This document shows, piece after piece, positions 12,420 through 23,880 of a DNA stretch of 64,000 bases. Every line of letters begins with the position of its first letter. Within the stretch, counting starts at the first letter, position 1. The stretch is taken from contig CM074863.1 in assembly GCA_037501455.1 (NCBI GenBank), positions 11,280,001 to 11,344,000 of the forward strand, in the 5' to 3' direction. Origin of the DNA: Lantana camara. Taxonomy: Eukaryota; Streptophyta; Magnoliopsida; Lamiales; Verbenaceae. Below the pieces are notes generated by a model. That model was not told the DNA's origin and did no database searches. It saw nothing but the letters and a program-made list of their open reading frames with translations. A program made the translations under genes and the position numbers.

Positions 12420-13398
12420 AAAAAAAAAAAAAAAAAACTCTTTACCAGGTGTTGATGTAACCACCTCATTGATGAGCTCTATATGCTCCAAATTCCAACT
12501 AAAATATGATACCTTCTTCGCAGTATCTTTGGATTTGCACTTCTGTATTTTGTTTGTTCATACAAGACCCACGTCCCTCGTCTTCACGAGCGTGATAGGT
12601 CACTTATATTGTACATGGGTTACGCTTGCCAGTTCTCTACTCCACATGAGGGGACGCCCTCATAAGGATAGACTGGTAACGCTCACAACCAACCTAATAA
12701 AATGGAGAACGACGGCTTGCGCTCAAAAGCGGGATCGTTCGTGAAAGGAACAGTCCAGGATTAAGAAGAAATCCCACCAAGTCTTGAGTAGGGGGCAATC
12801 ACTCAGTAAGACCCTCATAAACACTCAAGACTTAGCAAAATTTCCAGGATTAAGAAGAAACCCCACCAAGTCTTGAGTAGGGGGCAATCACTCAGTAAGA
12901 CCCTCGTAAACACTCAAGACTTAGCAAAATTTCCAGGATTAAGAAGAAATCCCACCAAGTCTTGAGTAGGGGGTAATCACTCAGTAAGACCCTCGTAAAC
13001 ACTCAAGACTTAGCCAAATTTCTAAGAACAAAAGCAAAAATTTACACAAAGTTTTCAATGAGGGGCATTCTCATCATAAGACCCCCGTAATTACTCAAGA
13101 CTTAGTTAGATTTTTCAGAACTATTTAATGGAATCTTTCAAGTTCCAAGGATTTTATCTGAATAATGCGATTTTTACTAAGCATGTTAACACACAATCTT
13201 ACAACTACAAGATTTGTCCACAACAATCGCGAGATGAAAAATCGCAATAAAAAAAAAAAAGAAGGTAAAGAAACATAGTATTCTGAAGGAAAGAAGGAAT
13301 TGTCATTCATAAAAGGCTTTCGTCTAAATTACAAAATGGAGGCTCAAAGGCCCAGGAGTTCCTTAGCAAAGCTGAAAAGCATTAAAAAAGGAAAGGCT
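12420..13398. other. Gypsy-1 spacer between pol and antisense gene
   Basis: No credible gene is seen. It starts with a poly-A run, continues with ordinary sequence to about 12754, then carries the 89-bp tandem repeats and a short AT-rich segment before the 3' end of the antisense gene. The same position in gypsy-2 is only about 470 bp long and lacks the tandem array. Confidence 0.75.
12755..13113. repeat. Tandem array, 89-bp unit, three good copies plus one decayed
   Basis: Units start at 12755, 12844 and 12933 (each begins CCAGGATTAAGAAGAA and ends in CTCAAGACTTAGC), with only a few base changes between them. A weaker fourth copy (13022-13113) keeps the middle GAGGGGCATTCTCA-type and CTCAAGACTTAG parts. 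Tat-type elements are known to carry variable tandem repeats between pol and the 3' LTR, which can seed satellite DNA. Confidence 0.93.
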
Positions 13399-16243
13399 TC
13401 AGGCGGCAGGAGCAACATCTTCATCAAGAACCACCAGTACGTTCCGGGCCACTGGGCCATAAACGGGGCCTTCTGGTTCTTGAGGTTGGGCAGCTGGTGG
13501 CTCAGGCGCTTGAGGATCGTGGGGCTCATTGGCAATCGCGTTGGCACCCTCAGCAGCTGGGGCATGGGCATCCTCCCCGACAGGCACTTGAGGCTCATTT
13601 TCAGGCGGATCATTCTGTGTGGATTGAGGAGCATGACTCGTCGGATGGGCATCCATGGATTCGTCTTGGAGAAGCTTAACCAAGAAGTCATACTCCAGTT
13701 CAGCAATGGAGTCTGCGGGGTCGTCCTCATTTTCATCATCTTCCTCACAGCGCTCATTGAACATGAGCCCTGTGCCTTCCGCCTCTCTCATGGCCGGGTT
13801 GGTTAGCCCCTTGTGGATGCCCTGGTCGATGGCAAGGTTGAAGGCTTTTTGGGCCTTGTCCAAGCAATGCAAGGAAGCCACAAAGTTGAAGGCCTTAGAG
13901 TGACAGAACTTGATGAGGGCCTCCTTGCTCGCTCGTTCAAGGCTACGTGGCCATTCATTCATGGTAACGTTGAACTTCCTCTCAGCCTCTAGAGCCCTCG
14001 TTCTCCAGCTGTCACGCTCGGCCTCTGCCTTCTTAAAGCCCTCACCAACTCGTTCCAACTCACCGCTCAAGCCGCTTCGAGCGCTCTCCACCGCCACAAA
14101 ATCCTCCTTCAACTTCTTCAACTCCCCCTCCGTCTTTCTGCATAAGTCCTTGAGAGACTCATACTTGGCTATTTCCGTATCCAGCTCCACTTGAATTTGA
14201 GCCGGATCGTTAGCACGGGCCATTTTCTTGTACTTGGCCTTGCGGTCAGCATAGACGGAGGCACGCATTTGTATATTCTTAAGCCTGGGGAGTACTTCCT
14301 ACGCGGGCTCGAAAGAAGGGAAATATCAGCAGGATATTTACTAGAGAAAGAAATGTGATAAGAAGGCAAAGACTTACGGAGATTAAGGCGTGGGCCGCGT
14401 CGTGGGCCACTGTCCCCACAGACTCACTGAAGAGATGTCTGTGGTCCGCCGTGTATTGGGCCTTGTCGTAGAGGCCCTCGCTGATGGTTTGGGTGACCGT
14501 GCCGGGCCTTAGTAGAACTGGCCCACCGTCGGGGGCGCCTGAAAAGTCCTTGTCTCCTCGTCTTTGGAACTCCCATAAGTATTCTTCCTCTGAAGAGGAA
14601 GTTTCCCCACCGCCTTTGGGGCCCTCAACCACTCGCTTTCCCTTGCCCTTTATGGCTATAGTGTCGGGCATCCTCTTCCTCATACGGGAAGGTCTACTGG
14701 AACTTGGCACGGTCTCGTTTATTGCCAAGGGAGGCCGGGCCTGGTTAGCATTGAGAGGGTCGGACACCCTCGAGTCCGCCGGAGGAAGTGGTGGCCGCAC
14801 CATCATTCTGTTCTCGGAGTTGGCCACACGGTTTTCTTCTCGGCCCCGAGGGGGTTGCACGTTCGAGGATGAGCCCGAACCACGAGCGTCACCCCTACTA
14901 CCGCGGTTTCGGGGATGTTGTTGCTCCCCCTGTTGGGTTTGGTTTCTGTTGGCATGAGCGAAACGAGCAGCGTGCCTAATTCCTCCTGCCATTGCTAAGA
15001 TACTTGCTCCTACAAGAAAAACAAGTACCAGAGTTAAAATTCGTAAACAAATTAGTCATGGTGCAAGATGGTAAAAAGGAAAATGCAGTTAGTATCCCTA
15101 TCTAAGAGTTAGTGCCCTAAGAATCTAACCATCTCTTTCCATGTCACGAGCCGGGGGGTTGTCAAGATAATAAGGGTCACTAGTGAGACCACACAAGAAC
15201 ATAAGCTCTGCGTCATCTATCCAATCTTTTGCTGAAATAAGGTGACCCTCGTCCCTTAGAGCCTCCGCCAAACTCTTGGCCCAATCCCTTGGAAGGGCAG
15301 GTTCCAGGCGGTTCTTTGAAACCGAACCCCAGTTTGAGGGCACCTCAAAGCCTTCTTCCGCGGGAGCCTTGACAAAGATAAATTTTTCCTTCCAGTTGGG
15401 ACCGTAAGTGCTGGAGGGAGAATTGATTAGCTTCATGTGAGCTTTTGCTTGAACGTAATAGAAGCCCGCCTCAGGAGATGAGCGTGATGAGGAGACTACT
15501 TGGAAAAGCGCAGTAAAATTCCGCACAGAGGGCTCGTAGCCAACGCTTCTCATCAGAATCACGAAGCTTGTTAGTAGAGCCAGGCCGTTGGGCACGATTT
15601 GGGAAGGGCAGAGGTTCAGGTCGTTCAGTAAGTGGGCCATTGAGATCGAAATTGGGAATCTCAAGCCCCCAGAGCTGACAACATCCACATAGACTGCCAT
15701 CTCACCAGGAGACGGATGATTGGCACGCTCTTGTTCAGCAGGGATTCTCCACGAAAAGCGCTCGTCCCAGAAAATGGGTGCCAGCATTGTTTTCACCTCA
15801 CCCAGAGTGACCGTGCTAGGAGTTTCATCTGGGGTGCGCTCGGTAGCTTGGTAGCCTGAGTCTCCACCCCCTTGGATCCTTTGGACTTTTTTGGTTTTTC
15901 TGGGCTTTTGAGGTTTCTTGCCCTTTCCTTTGTCTCGGGCTCTTTCAGAAGGCCCCGCTATTTCCTCGGCATCCGGCACCGGCGCCGCCATCGCCACCGT
16001 CACGGTATGGCGATGAGGGTGAGTAGCACTCGCAGTTATGGGAAGAGTTTCCCCCTGTCTCTCTGCCTCCATTACCAAGTTCATCTCTTCAAAAAGAGGT
16101 TCAGCCCCTTCTGGGTCCCTTACATCTATGACTGTCATGGCCCCTTCCAACCCTTCACCCCTGGAAGAATCCGAAGGAGATGAATTTTGGGTAGCCATCT
16201 CCCCGACTTCACGGGCTAATTCTTCAACGTGTTGATCGGCCAT
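13399..16243 (-). CDS. Antisense three-exon gene of gypsy-1 (plant 'putative gypsy type transposon' protein)
   Basis: Exons on the minus strand: 16243-15130, 15009-14378 and 14298-13399. The introns are GT-AG with phases 1 and 0, and the joined frame gives about 881 residues with no stop. The start is the ATG at 16243 (MADQHVEEL). Residues about 180-330 (FSWRIPAE, FPISISMAHLL, NFTALFQVV) resemble the plant family annotated as putative gypsy type transposon; that family assignment comes from memory. Exon 2 is rich in Arg, Gly and Ser. Exon 3 has a heptad-like coiled coil (EGELKKLKEDF...) and a long acidic, Pro-rich tail. It matches the antisense gene of gypsy-2 in layout. Function is not known. 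It could be a captured host gene or an accessory retroelement protein. The open frame contrasts with the broken pol beside it. Confidence 0.85.
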
Positions 16244-16874
16244 GGTAATGGAGAGATTGGAGAAAGTTATAGAAAATCTGGAAGATGGGGTTTTTCCTAA
16301 AAGGACAAGGATTCTTGGAGAAATCAAGCTGGGGAAGTTACTCAATCCTAAGTTATGATCCTAAAATTAATAAAGTTAGAAAGTTTCACCGAATGTTACC
16401 TTAAGATTTCTGGGAAAAACTTGAAGGAAGGAAGAAGTGCTATGGAACTGGTATGAAAAGAGTTTTTCTGCAAAGGAATGCTCAGAAGATAGGTTCGCGT
16501 AAAAGATGGAGTGGTTTCAGATCCCTTATTTATAGGGATGGTAGTTGGTGCTTTTCGGGCAAGAAATTCAAAATGGTAATCATTTCCCGCTTGGGAAACC
16601 GTCCACTTTATGGAAACGTCATGCACTTCCCAAGCCCCACGCACCCCACGCGCATCAGCATTTAATGCTTATACTTTCCAAATGGTCAGAAGAAAGGACA
16701 GCATTTAATGCTTGGACGTAACGAGCGGTCAGGCGAAACTACCGCATTAATGGCTCGATCAGAAGGAAAATTGCCCAACACGCCAAAAACCCTTACAAGC
16801 GTCACGATCGGAGGATCGTACATAACAAATTCTACAGCCCTTATTACAAAGGACTACAGAATTGGGGGGCAAAA
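16244..16874. other. Gypsy-1 region between antisense gene start and 3' LTR
   Basis: It holds the antisense promoter and 5' leader and ends with the polypurine tract TTGGGGGGCAAAA at about 16862-16874, directly before the LTR. No plus-strand gene is seen. Confidence 0.7.
16527..16534 (-). promoter_or_regulatory. TATA box of the gypsy-1 antisense gene
   Basis: TATAAATA read on the minus strand, 284-291 bp before the ATG at 16243 and outside the LTR. Gypsy-2 has the same octamer on the same strand 311-318 bp before its antisense ATG, which supports a real promoter. Confidence 0.65.
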
Positions 16875-17623
16875 TGATGGGGTCAAAACACGCTCATCCC
16901 CCTTTTCCGGCACGTGGCACCTTAGGGTGATGACAGTTGCCTCTCTAAGATTGCATCAGACATATACAAGCGCTCAAATGTTGCTCTTACCGTCAACAAT
17001 ATTGCTCTTACCGCTCTTCCACAAGCGTCGTTGGTACTGCATGACTAGTACCTCAATCAATCTAAGCGAGCCTTCTTCGAGCGGTACATGCCCTCATAGA
17101 GGCTTCCCCTTCAGCTTATTACAACAAGCCCTAGCCCCCATCCCCTAGCGGATATCTTGGCCTCCAAGGCTTTTGGTTGACACGAGCGCGCTCTTAAGCC
17201 CTCGTCACAACCTCCCAAACGGCTCTCTGACACATCGTACATGCCCGCGCACCTGCCACTGTTGCCAACATTAATTCTCAGCAGCTTTTGCAGAAGATTC
17301 CTCCTAGGTTTCTCTCTCACAGCGCCACGTGTTAGGGCAACATTCGGCCAGGACCACATGAGGCAAATGACCAAAGGGCCCCTGACCCTCAACTATAAAT
17401 AAACAGAGTAATCTCCTTCACTGTAAGTGATCCTCATTGCTGCAACTCCTGTTTAGCTTACATTTCCTCTTTCCGATATTCGGCTGACTTGAACGTCGGA
17501 GAGCCAAACTGGGTATCACCCCCGGTTCCCCCAGCTTGGCCTTCTGACTTCTCGGTGTGTTTGTCCTAGCAGGTAGAACCCAGTCTTCTCCGGCGAATTT
17601 CCGGCGGTTTCCCCACTCCAACA
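16875..17623 (+). repeat. Gypsy-1 3' LTR (about 749 bp)
   Basis: It starts TGATGGGG right after the polypurine tract and ends CTCCAACA. A TATAAATAA box lies near 17393. The stretch after it (GACTTGAACGTCGGAGAGCC) aligns with the matching part of the gypsy-2 LTR (AACTTGAGCGTCGGAGTGCC), so the two elements are related but not the same family. The right target duplication should be AATTC (17624-17628); the left copy is outside the window, so the end is slightly uncertain. Confidence 0.82.
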
Positions 17624-18400
17624 AATTCTAAAGTGATCGGATTCTGACTTCCCCCTTTTCGAAACCCATCAGATATATTTTAACAATCCGAAGAAATGTT
17701 AGTTTGATATAGAAGAATAAAAATACATATATATATTTAGAAGTTAATTTGGAGACAAAGGGTAGTGAGATTGGAGTTAAATTGGGCCGGTTTGGTAATT
17801 TGCCAAATCATACCTTAAAAAAAGTTTGAGTTGGAATTCAACAAATTTAAATTTGAGTTTAAATGATATCCCTTGACCCTTGTCAAGTTACAGTGGAATT
17901 TCAGCACTCCAAACACGTGCATAAAAAAAATCTCATTTTTCCGGCTGGCACGTGTGTTCTTTCTACACGTGCGGATTCTCAATCGGGTCATCGTATTCGG
18001 ATCCTCTTCCTCTCTACAAAACCACACGAACCGCACCGAAAAGTTTTCCCCAATTTCTTTCGATTCCCTCCAATCTCACTACCCTCGTGTACCGAAATTT
18101 CGTTCTAATTCATGTTGCGATTGATAAATCCATCACTCTCTCCTCTCAATTCCTGTTAATCTCTCTCGATTGATTGTTCTTTCGACCAAATCTGTTGATT
18201 TTTCGAAATTCTAGGTTTTCGCGTTCAATCTTCCGATCTGTGCGATTATTTGCGTGAAATCTGTTAATCTTTTAGGTATTCGTATCAATTGCGTATATTC
18301 TTTGTTTCCCCTCTGTTTGTAGATCCAGAGCTTGTAATTTTAGCCGGAGACCTTTTCGTATCTAGGGTTTCACCGTTCGTCGTGGTTCGTTGATCTTCAG
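17624..18400 (+). promoter_or_regulatory. Promoter and 5' untranslated exon of the ELM2/SANT-like gene
   Basis: Unique sequence between the gypsy-1 LTR and a likely donor site CAG|GTACC at 18400/18401. It contains two ACGTG motifs (near 17914 and 17950), and CT-rich sequence typical of a plant 5' leader from about 18020 on. The transcription start cannot be fixed from sequence alone. The gypsy-1 LTR end is only about 400 bp upstream of the CT-rich leader. Confidence 0.5.
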
Positions 18401-19074
18401 GTACCTTCGATCTGTTAATCGATTTAGTTTTTTGGTACATCTGTTGCATGATTATTTTTTATTGGGGTTTTGGTCGTTTAATATATAGATTTTGGGAATC
18501 TAGGGTTAGGGTTTCGTTTGAAATTGGGTTTTTTTTTAATTGTGTTTACATATCTATTAATTTGCTTGCGAGAGTATACATAGGTTGTTTGGTATTCAGA
18601 AATTCTTGATTTTATGTCTTTTGTAATTAATTAAATTGGGTAAATTTTTTTTTCCCTTTTTCGAAAAAGATAGAAATTCTAGCTCACACTATGTGGCATG
18701 AAGGTCTCGTATTTGCTGGTGGAGTGTAATAATAATTGTCAATTAATTGATAGAGCATGTGAAAACTACATGAAACACATTTTGGTGCTCAGACAATTTC
18801 CCCTGTTCTATTTCTGTTTCTTACATTGGGTAACTTTATTGTTTGTACATTTGCGGTGTTATCTTTTTGTTTCTCTCAATTTGCTGATATGCAATGTAGA
18901 CACTCTACAAACTTGTACACAAGCAGAACAATTAGATTGCATCATTGGTGTATGGCTTAAACATTTATTTGCATCTGTGCTAGATCACCACCTGCATGCT
19001 TGTTAATTAACATCCATTAACAGTTTCTTTCCTCTTGAGAAGCTATCTCATTGAAATTCGTTTTGGTTTTCCAG
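18401..19074 (+). other. Probable 5'-UTR intron of the ELM2/SANT-like gene
   Basis: Donor CAG|GTACCTTCG and acceptor TTTTCCAG|CTACAGAAG bracket a T-rich stretch, with the coding ATG 9 bp after the acceptor. No good coding frame lies within it. Confidence 0.55.
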
Positions 19075-19083
19075 CTACAGAAG

Positions 19084-20625
19084 ATGGGAGCCAAACGTCC
19101 TTTAGAAGAGGAAGATTTTCCAGAGATTTCTCTCAAGCAACCTAAACATCTTGATAATAACATAAAGCTGGCATTTCTGACTGAGGATTTCCTTCCTTAC
19201 ACTACTCTGAGAATGGACTCTCCTGGTAAATTTTGTTGCTTGGCCCATATTTATAAATACTTCATCAGTGAATTCTTTTTATTAGAATTTTTGGGCTAAG
19301 CATTCTAGATGCATACATGAAAGGCAATCTTCTTCCACGACAGATAAATGAGTTTCTGTTTTGTCTTTGTCTGTAAGCATTTTAGTGATGTATTTCTCAA
19401 ACAGCATGTATGTTTATTTATCTGGCTACATCTGCAGAGAATTTTCAGTCAATCAATGAAAAAAATAGTGTTTGATTTTTATGTGATTATATTATTAGTT
19501 ATTACATTAGGTGGATTAAAGAGAATTTTTTGTTAGTAATATCTTGATGAGATTCTTGAAAATGGTGACACAGAGGGAGCATCTATAGTGGACAAAGAAT
19601 TAGAGACAAGTGCACCTTTATCCTTGGTCACAAGTACCAGTAGTGGGGAAGATGCCGGGAATGAGGACACCTCTTACCTGTGTAATTTTCCAGGATATTT
19701 TGACTATGGCATACCATTACGACTTCCGGAACCATTTGAGGATCGATACATATCCTTGTTGAATTCATCTCCCAAGAAAGAAGTTCCCGTTGGACCAGAT
19801 TATCAAGCTGAAGTTCCACAATGGGATCCAAGCTTTAGTGAGAAGGATTCTTCAAGTTCCAGCAACTATTTTGAGAATGAAAGAGAGCAAAGATTGATGG
19901 GTACTTGTGTAATTCCTATGCCGGAATTAAATGATGGGGTCACAGTTGGACGTGGCAGGACAGACTGTATCTGCCCAGATATGGGGTCCATGAGATGTGT
20001 CCAGCAACATGTAAAAGAAGCAAGAGAAAAATTACGCGAGTCCATTGGTGATGATAAGTTCTTGAAATTGGGTTTCTTTGATATGGGTGAGGAAGTTGCT
20101 TCCAAGTGGACCCCAGACACCGAAGAAGTCTTTCACAAGGTTATTTTCTCTAACCCCGTATCACGTGGTCGGGATTTCTGGAAGCATCTCCTTGATGTGT
20201 TTCCAAATCGAACGATGATGGAAATTGTCAGTTACTATTTCAACGTTTTCATGCTGAGGAGGCGTGCCGTTCAAAACAGATCCTATTTCCTGCAGATAGA
20301 CAGTGATGATGACGAAGAACACTGCCAAAACAAATCATCTTTACTGGATAGAGACACCGATGATGAAGACGACACGAGATGTGATAACACCCATGGGGGA
20401 TTTGGTTTCGCTGGAGGCGAAGATGAAGACTCGACAGTAGAGTCTTTCGGCGATGAAGATTTGGATGCGGGTTGGGTGGATGATTATGGGTACGGGCCTG
20501 ATAATGTCTGGGGAGATGAGGGCAGTGATAACACTCATAATCAAGGTGAGATGGATGATGGAAGAGGCCACATTTCTGGACAGGAGGCGGAGAAGAAGAA
20601 TGATGACTGGAGTTCTGATTCTTGA
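19084..20625 (+). CDS. ELM2-domain / SANT-like nuclear protein
   Basis: Two coding exons, 19084-19225 and 19574-20625, joined in phase 1 (CTCCTG|GTAAAT to ACACAG|AGGGAG), give about 397 residues. A segment VPVGPDYQAEVPQWD at about residues 118-132 is the core of a plant ELM2 domain, and residues about 225-278 (KWTPDTEEVFHKV ... YYFNVFMLRRR) form a SANT/Myb-like fold. Arabidopsis relatives are annotated as ELM2 domain-containing proteins. ELM2-SANT pairs usually recruit histone deacetylase or other chromatin factors in the nucleus; for this protein that is inferred. The last 100 residues are strongly acidic (Asp, Glu, Ser, Gly runs). The N-terminus MGAKRPLEEEDF with nearby basic residues resembles the start of its relatives. 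The start is the first ATG after the acceptor. Confidence 0.9.
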
Positions 20626-23600
20626 TTCTTCGTTTGCTCTTTCCCTATTATACTAGTGCGTAGAAGATGTAGTAAGAGGAAGGGGAGAAAAGAAAAGAAA
20701 AGAAAAAAAGTTTTTTTCTTCTTTTTTCTTGAAATGTGGACTCATTTTCTTTAAATTTTTATCTATTTAGATGATTATATAAAATGTATATTCCCTAAAT
20801 TGCGTTAGCAGCTGTGTTAATATTGTTTCACCTTTATTAGTTTATACTTTATAATCTAATTTTAACATTACCCAATTTTTTATAAGCCTAATGAGAACAG
20901 TTAAATGATTTGCTTAGTTCCAAAATTCTAGTAAGAGTTAGTTATTTAACTTTGTCGGGAACTTAGATCGAAGTATGTATTGTAAATAATATAAAACTAC
21001 AACATCCAAATTATTAAATATTTCATAAATTATATTAATAGAGTTTGTAAGTTTCTCTGTTTCTTGGTATAAACATCAGTGGAGAGAAACTTTACCACAA
21101 AAAAAAAATAAAAAATAAAAAATTGGTGGAGAGAAATTACTCATGTAAAAGTATTTTAGACAATAAAATTTAGAGCTAATGATATGTTTAGTTCCTAAAA
21201 TTTTAAATATATGTCACTTTAATTTTTAAAGTTTTAAAAGTAATAGATAAGTTTTAATGTTACTAATCTACAAAAAGGTTTTCAACCACATTCTCACCGA
21301 AAAAGTTGTTGAGAGAGTGACTAGAAACATATTAGTAATAAGGACTTATTTGTTATCTTTTGAAATTTTAGGAATTAAAATGATACAAACTCGAAATTTT
21401 AGGGATTAAAAGTGATATTTTTTCTAAAATTTATGGAGAAACTTTACTCTATTTGTACATTATAAATGTCTTATTAGCATAAAAAAACATTGGCTAGGAA
21501 ACCCAATATTTGTGTAGTGGTCATATATATTATGGAATCTGTAAGTTTCAACAAAACAAGAATCAACGCTAATTTCATTTGGGAATCTGAAAGAAGAACG
21601 TCGTTATCAGTTGGGAATTTGAAAGCAGAACGACCTAATTTGAGAGAACGAGCATGAAGAACCGCCGCTTATTTGAAATCATCCGCCATTTTTTCGCCTT
21701 GAAAATGAAAGAATTATTGAGTTGAGACTTTTGGGTGAATTTTGGAAATAAAACTGAAAGCAGAATTCCATAGACGGAAGTTAAATTGCTCCGCTATGCT
21801 TCATCCATTAAGTATACACGTGTCCTATATCCAACGCACGGAGCAAGAGATAGAGTATAAGAATGGAACAGAGGATCTCATCCGAACAAACATGTTCTAA
21901 ATTTGGCCAAAAAAAGGAAAAAACAAACATGGTCTGAATAAAAGCCTGAAGAATTAGGTGATGCAAAAGAGGTCATAATTGCAAGAGGGTGCATTTAATA
22001 AATTGGAAGAAAATGAGACACCATCTTTTGATCATCATAGTGTCTAATGTCTTGGCCACCATGGATTCATTTCATTTCCTCTCATCACATCTCTGCACTG
22101 CCAAAAGCAATCAAAATTAGAATCTTTGCTACTAAGGACTCCTCATAATTCATGCATAAACAAAAAGATCTCCTCTTGATTTCATTTTTTCATTCTCCTT
22201 GTTAGGCATGACTCTAAACGCATCAGCATTTTACTCAAATCTATCTCGAACCCGTTTTGAACCCAACTCGATTAGGTTTTTCAAATGAATATGAAATGAG
22301 ATTTTGATTCTTTTTTAATATGTTTATGTTGTAGTCTAATATTGATATATTTTTTTTAAAATTTATATGCAGTAGTTTTCGAATTTTTGATTTCTAGATA
22401 AGTTTATGGGGACAAATTTGAATTTAACAAGTTATTCAAAATTTTAAAAGTTTGAGAGGGATATGAAATTACCTCAAATTTAGAAAAACTTAAATGGATG
22501 GGAAGGTCTTGGGTCCACTTTCACCCTGCCCAAAATTCGGCTCATACCCACCATTCTATATTTCCATCAAAGAGCAAGATTAGAATTTAGACCTAAACTG
22601 AATAACAAAGATTCTCAAAAGATTTTTTTAGGTTACAACTTCAAATTTTATCAACTTTAATAAAATTGTATGGGAGTACTTTTAAAAATATTATTTTATT
22701 ATATCTTCTTATATCATATCGAACATTCTTTATATAGAAAATTTAAGAAAAAATCTATAATCCCATATATATTCTATCATATCTGAATCATAACTTATAA
22801 AGCATGAATAATCTCAATTTCCAAATCAATATCATACACATATTGAGGAAATAATATATTGGCAACATTTAAAAATTTTGTTTACTGTTACTTAAGCGAA
22901 TATCTTTAGTTTTAATTAAAATTTGCTTTTATAATTACAAATTTACAATATTAATAACAATAATATTACTCAAGAAGTGAGTGTAACGTTCTCGAAAAAA
23001 AAGAAGCGAGTGTAACAACCAACAGATCAGATCTGGGCCGTTTGATTTAGTAGCAACAAACTCTTCCTGTAATCAGGACACGTGCTCCCCATCTTTGTCA
23101 ATCTCTCTCTCTCCCACATTTTGCTTCCATGCATGGAATTCTTTCGCCTACTGCACCAACACACAACAAACCTACAAAAATGTGTAGATTTAGAGAGAGA
23201 GAGAGAACACGATTTGTATGTATATGCGGGGGGAGAAATATAGGGAAGAAAGAGTCTTTTGGTTTCTGTTAATTCTTTCATCTTGATAAGTTTGTGGCTG
23301 GTTCTTTCAAGCCCATCATTAGCGATTCCAAAAGTTTGATTCTTTCCAAATTAAAGCTCCTCATAATCTTGCAGCATTTATATGCGGTGGGCTGTCGTTT
23401 TTATTCCCTTTTTTCTCTTTAGTCTTTTTTTGTTTTAGATTTTCTCTGCTGAGGAGAGAAATTAAATAGAAAATTGGGATTCAAGAGTCTGTCTTCTTCC
23501 TTTAATCCTTTTTGCTGTTGTGGGTCTCAGTCTGATGTTTTACTTCTCCCAAAACTGTCACATCTGAGCAGTTTAATAGTTCCTATTTCTATACCAAAGG

Positions 23601-23880
23601 TATAGACTTTGTGATCTGTGCCCAACCCCACTTTCCAGATTTGAGCTTTCCTAACTTCACTGTCCTACTTAATTGTCATTTCTCTGATCTGGGTCACGTT
23701 CTTGTTGGTAGTTCCTCTGTTTCTGAACTGTTTTGGGTAGTATTGGATCAACAAATGCTGCATCGCTTCACCATTGTGGACTCTCAGTTAGTTCTTTGCT
23801 GAATTTTGAGTTTTTGAGTATTTGGGCTTTTTTTTTTCTTGGATTTGTTGGTTGAAGAAGAAAATCAAACTTGTGTTAAG
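20626..23880. other. Intergenic: 3' end of ELM2 gene, foldback repeat, zinc-finger promoter
   Basis: AT-rich, no gene seen. Apart from the foldback repeat (21178-21424) and a dispersed AT-rich repeat near 22672, the last 700 bp look like the upstream region and long 5' leader of the zinc-finger gene: a GA repeat at 23191-23205 and CT-rich sequence at 23390-23600. A short upstream reading frame (23611-23802) precedes the main ATG. Confidence 0.6.
21178..21424. repeat. Foldback (MITE-like) inverted repeat
   Basis: The left arm (about 21178-21265: AGTTCCTAAAATTTT ... GTCACTTTAATTTTTAAAG ... AATGTTACTAAT) reads as the imperfect reverse complement of the right arm (about 21330-21424: ATTAGTAATAAGG ... 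GGAATTAAAATGATAC ... TTTTAGGGATTAAAAG). A short loop lies between. No transposase is present and the ends are approximate. Confidence 0.7.

Larger units (their letters stand above)
7121..17623 (+). mobile_element. Gypsy-1: Tat-type Ty3/Gypsy element, 3' portion, interrupted by Copia insertions
   Basis: It holds pol from just before the reverse transcriptase, a solo Copia LTR inside the integrase (10022-11979), a spacer with 89-bp tandem repeats, a three-exon antisense gene (13399-16243), a polypurine tract and a 3' LTR ending at 17623. Two RNase H domains in tandem and an antisense gene after pol are established marks of the Tat lineage. Gag and the 5' LTR lie to the left of the Copia insertion, outside the window. 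Confidence 0.93.

Noticed and set aside
12469..12744. ORF of 91 codons after gypsy-1 pol
   Set aside because: No retroelement domain, and no counterpart in gypsy-2.
12755..13113. CRISPR-like array
   Set aside because: The whole 89-bp unit repeats without variable spacers, and the context is a plant retrotransposon.
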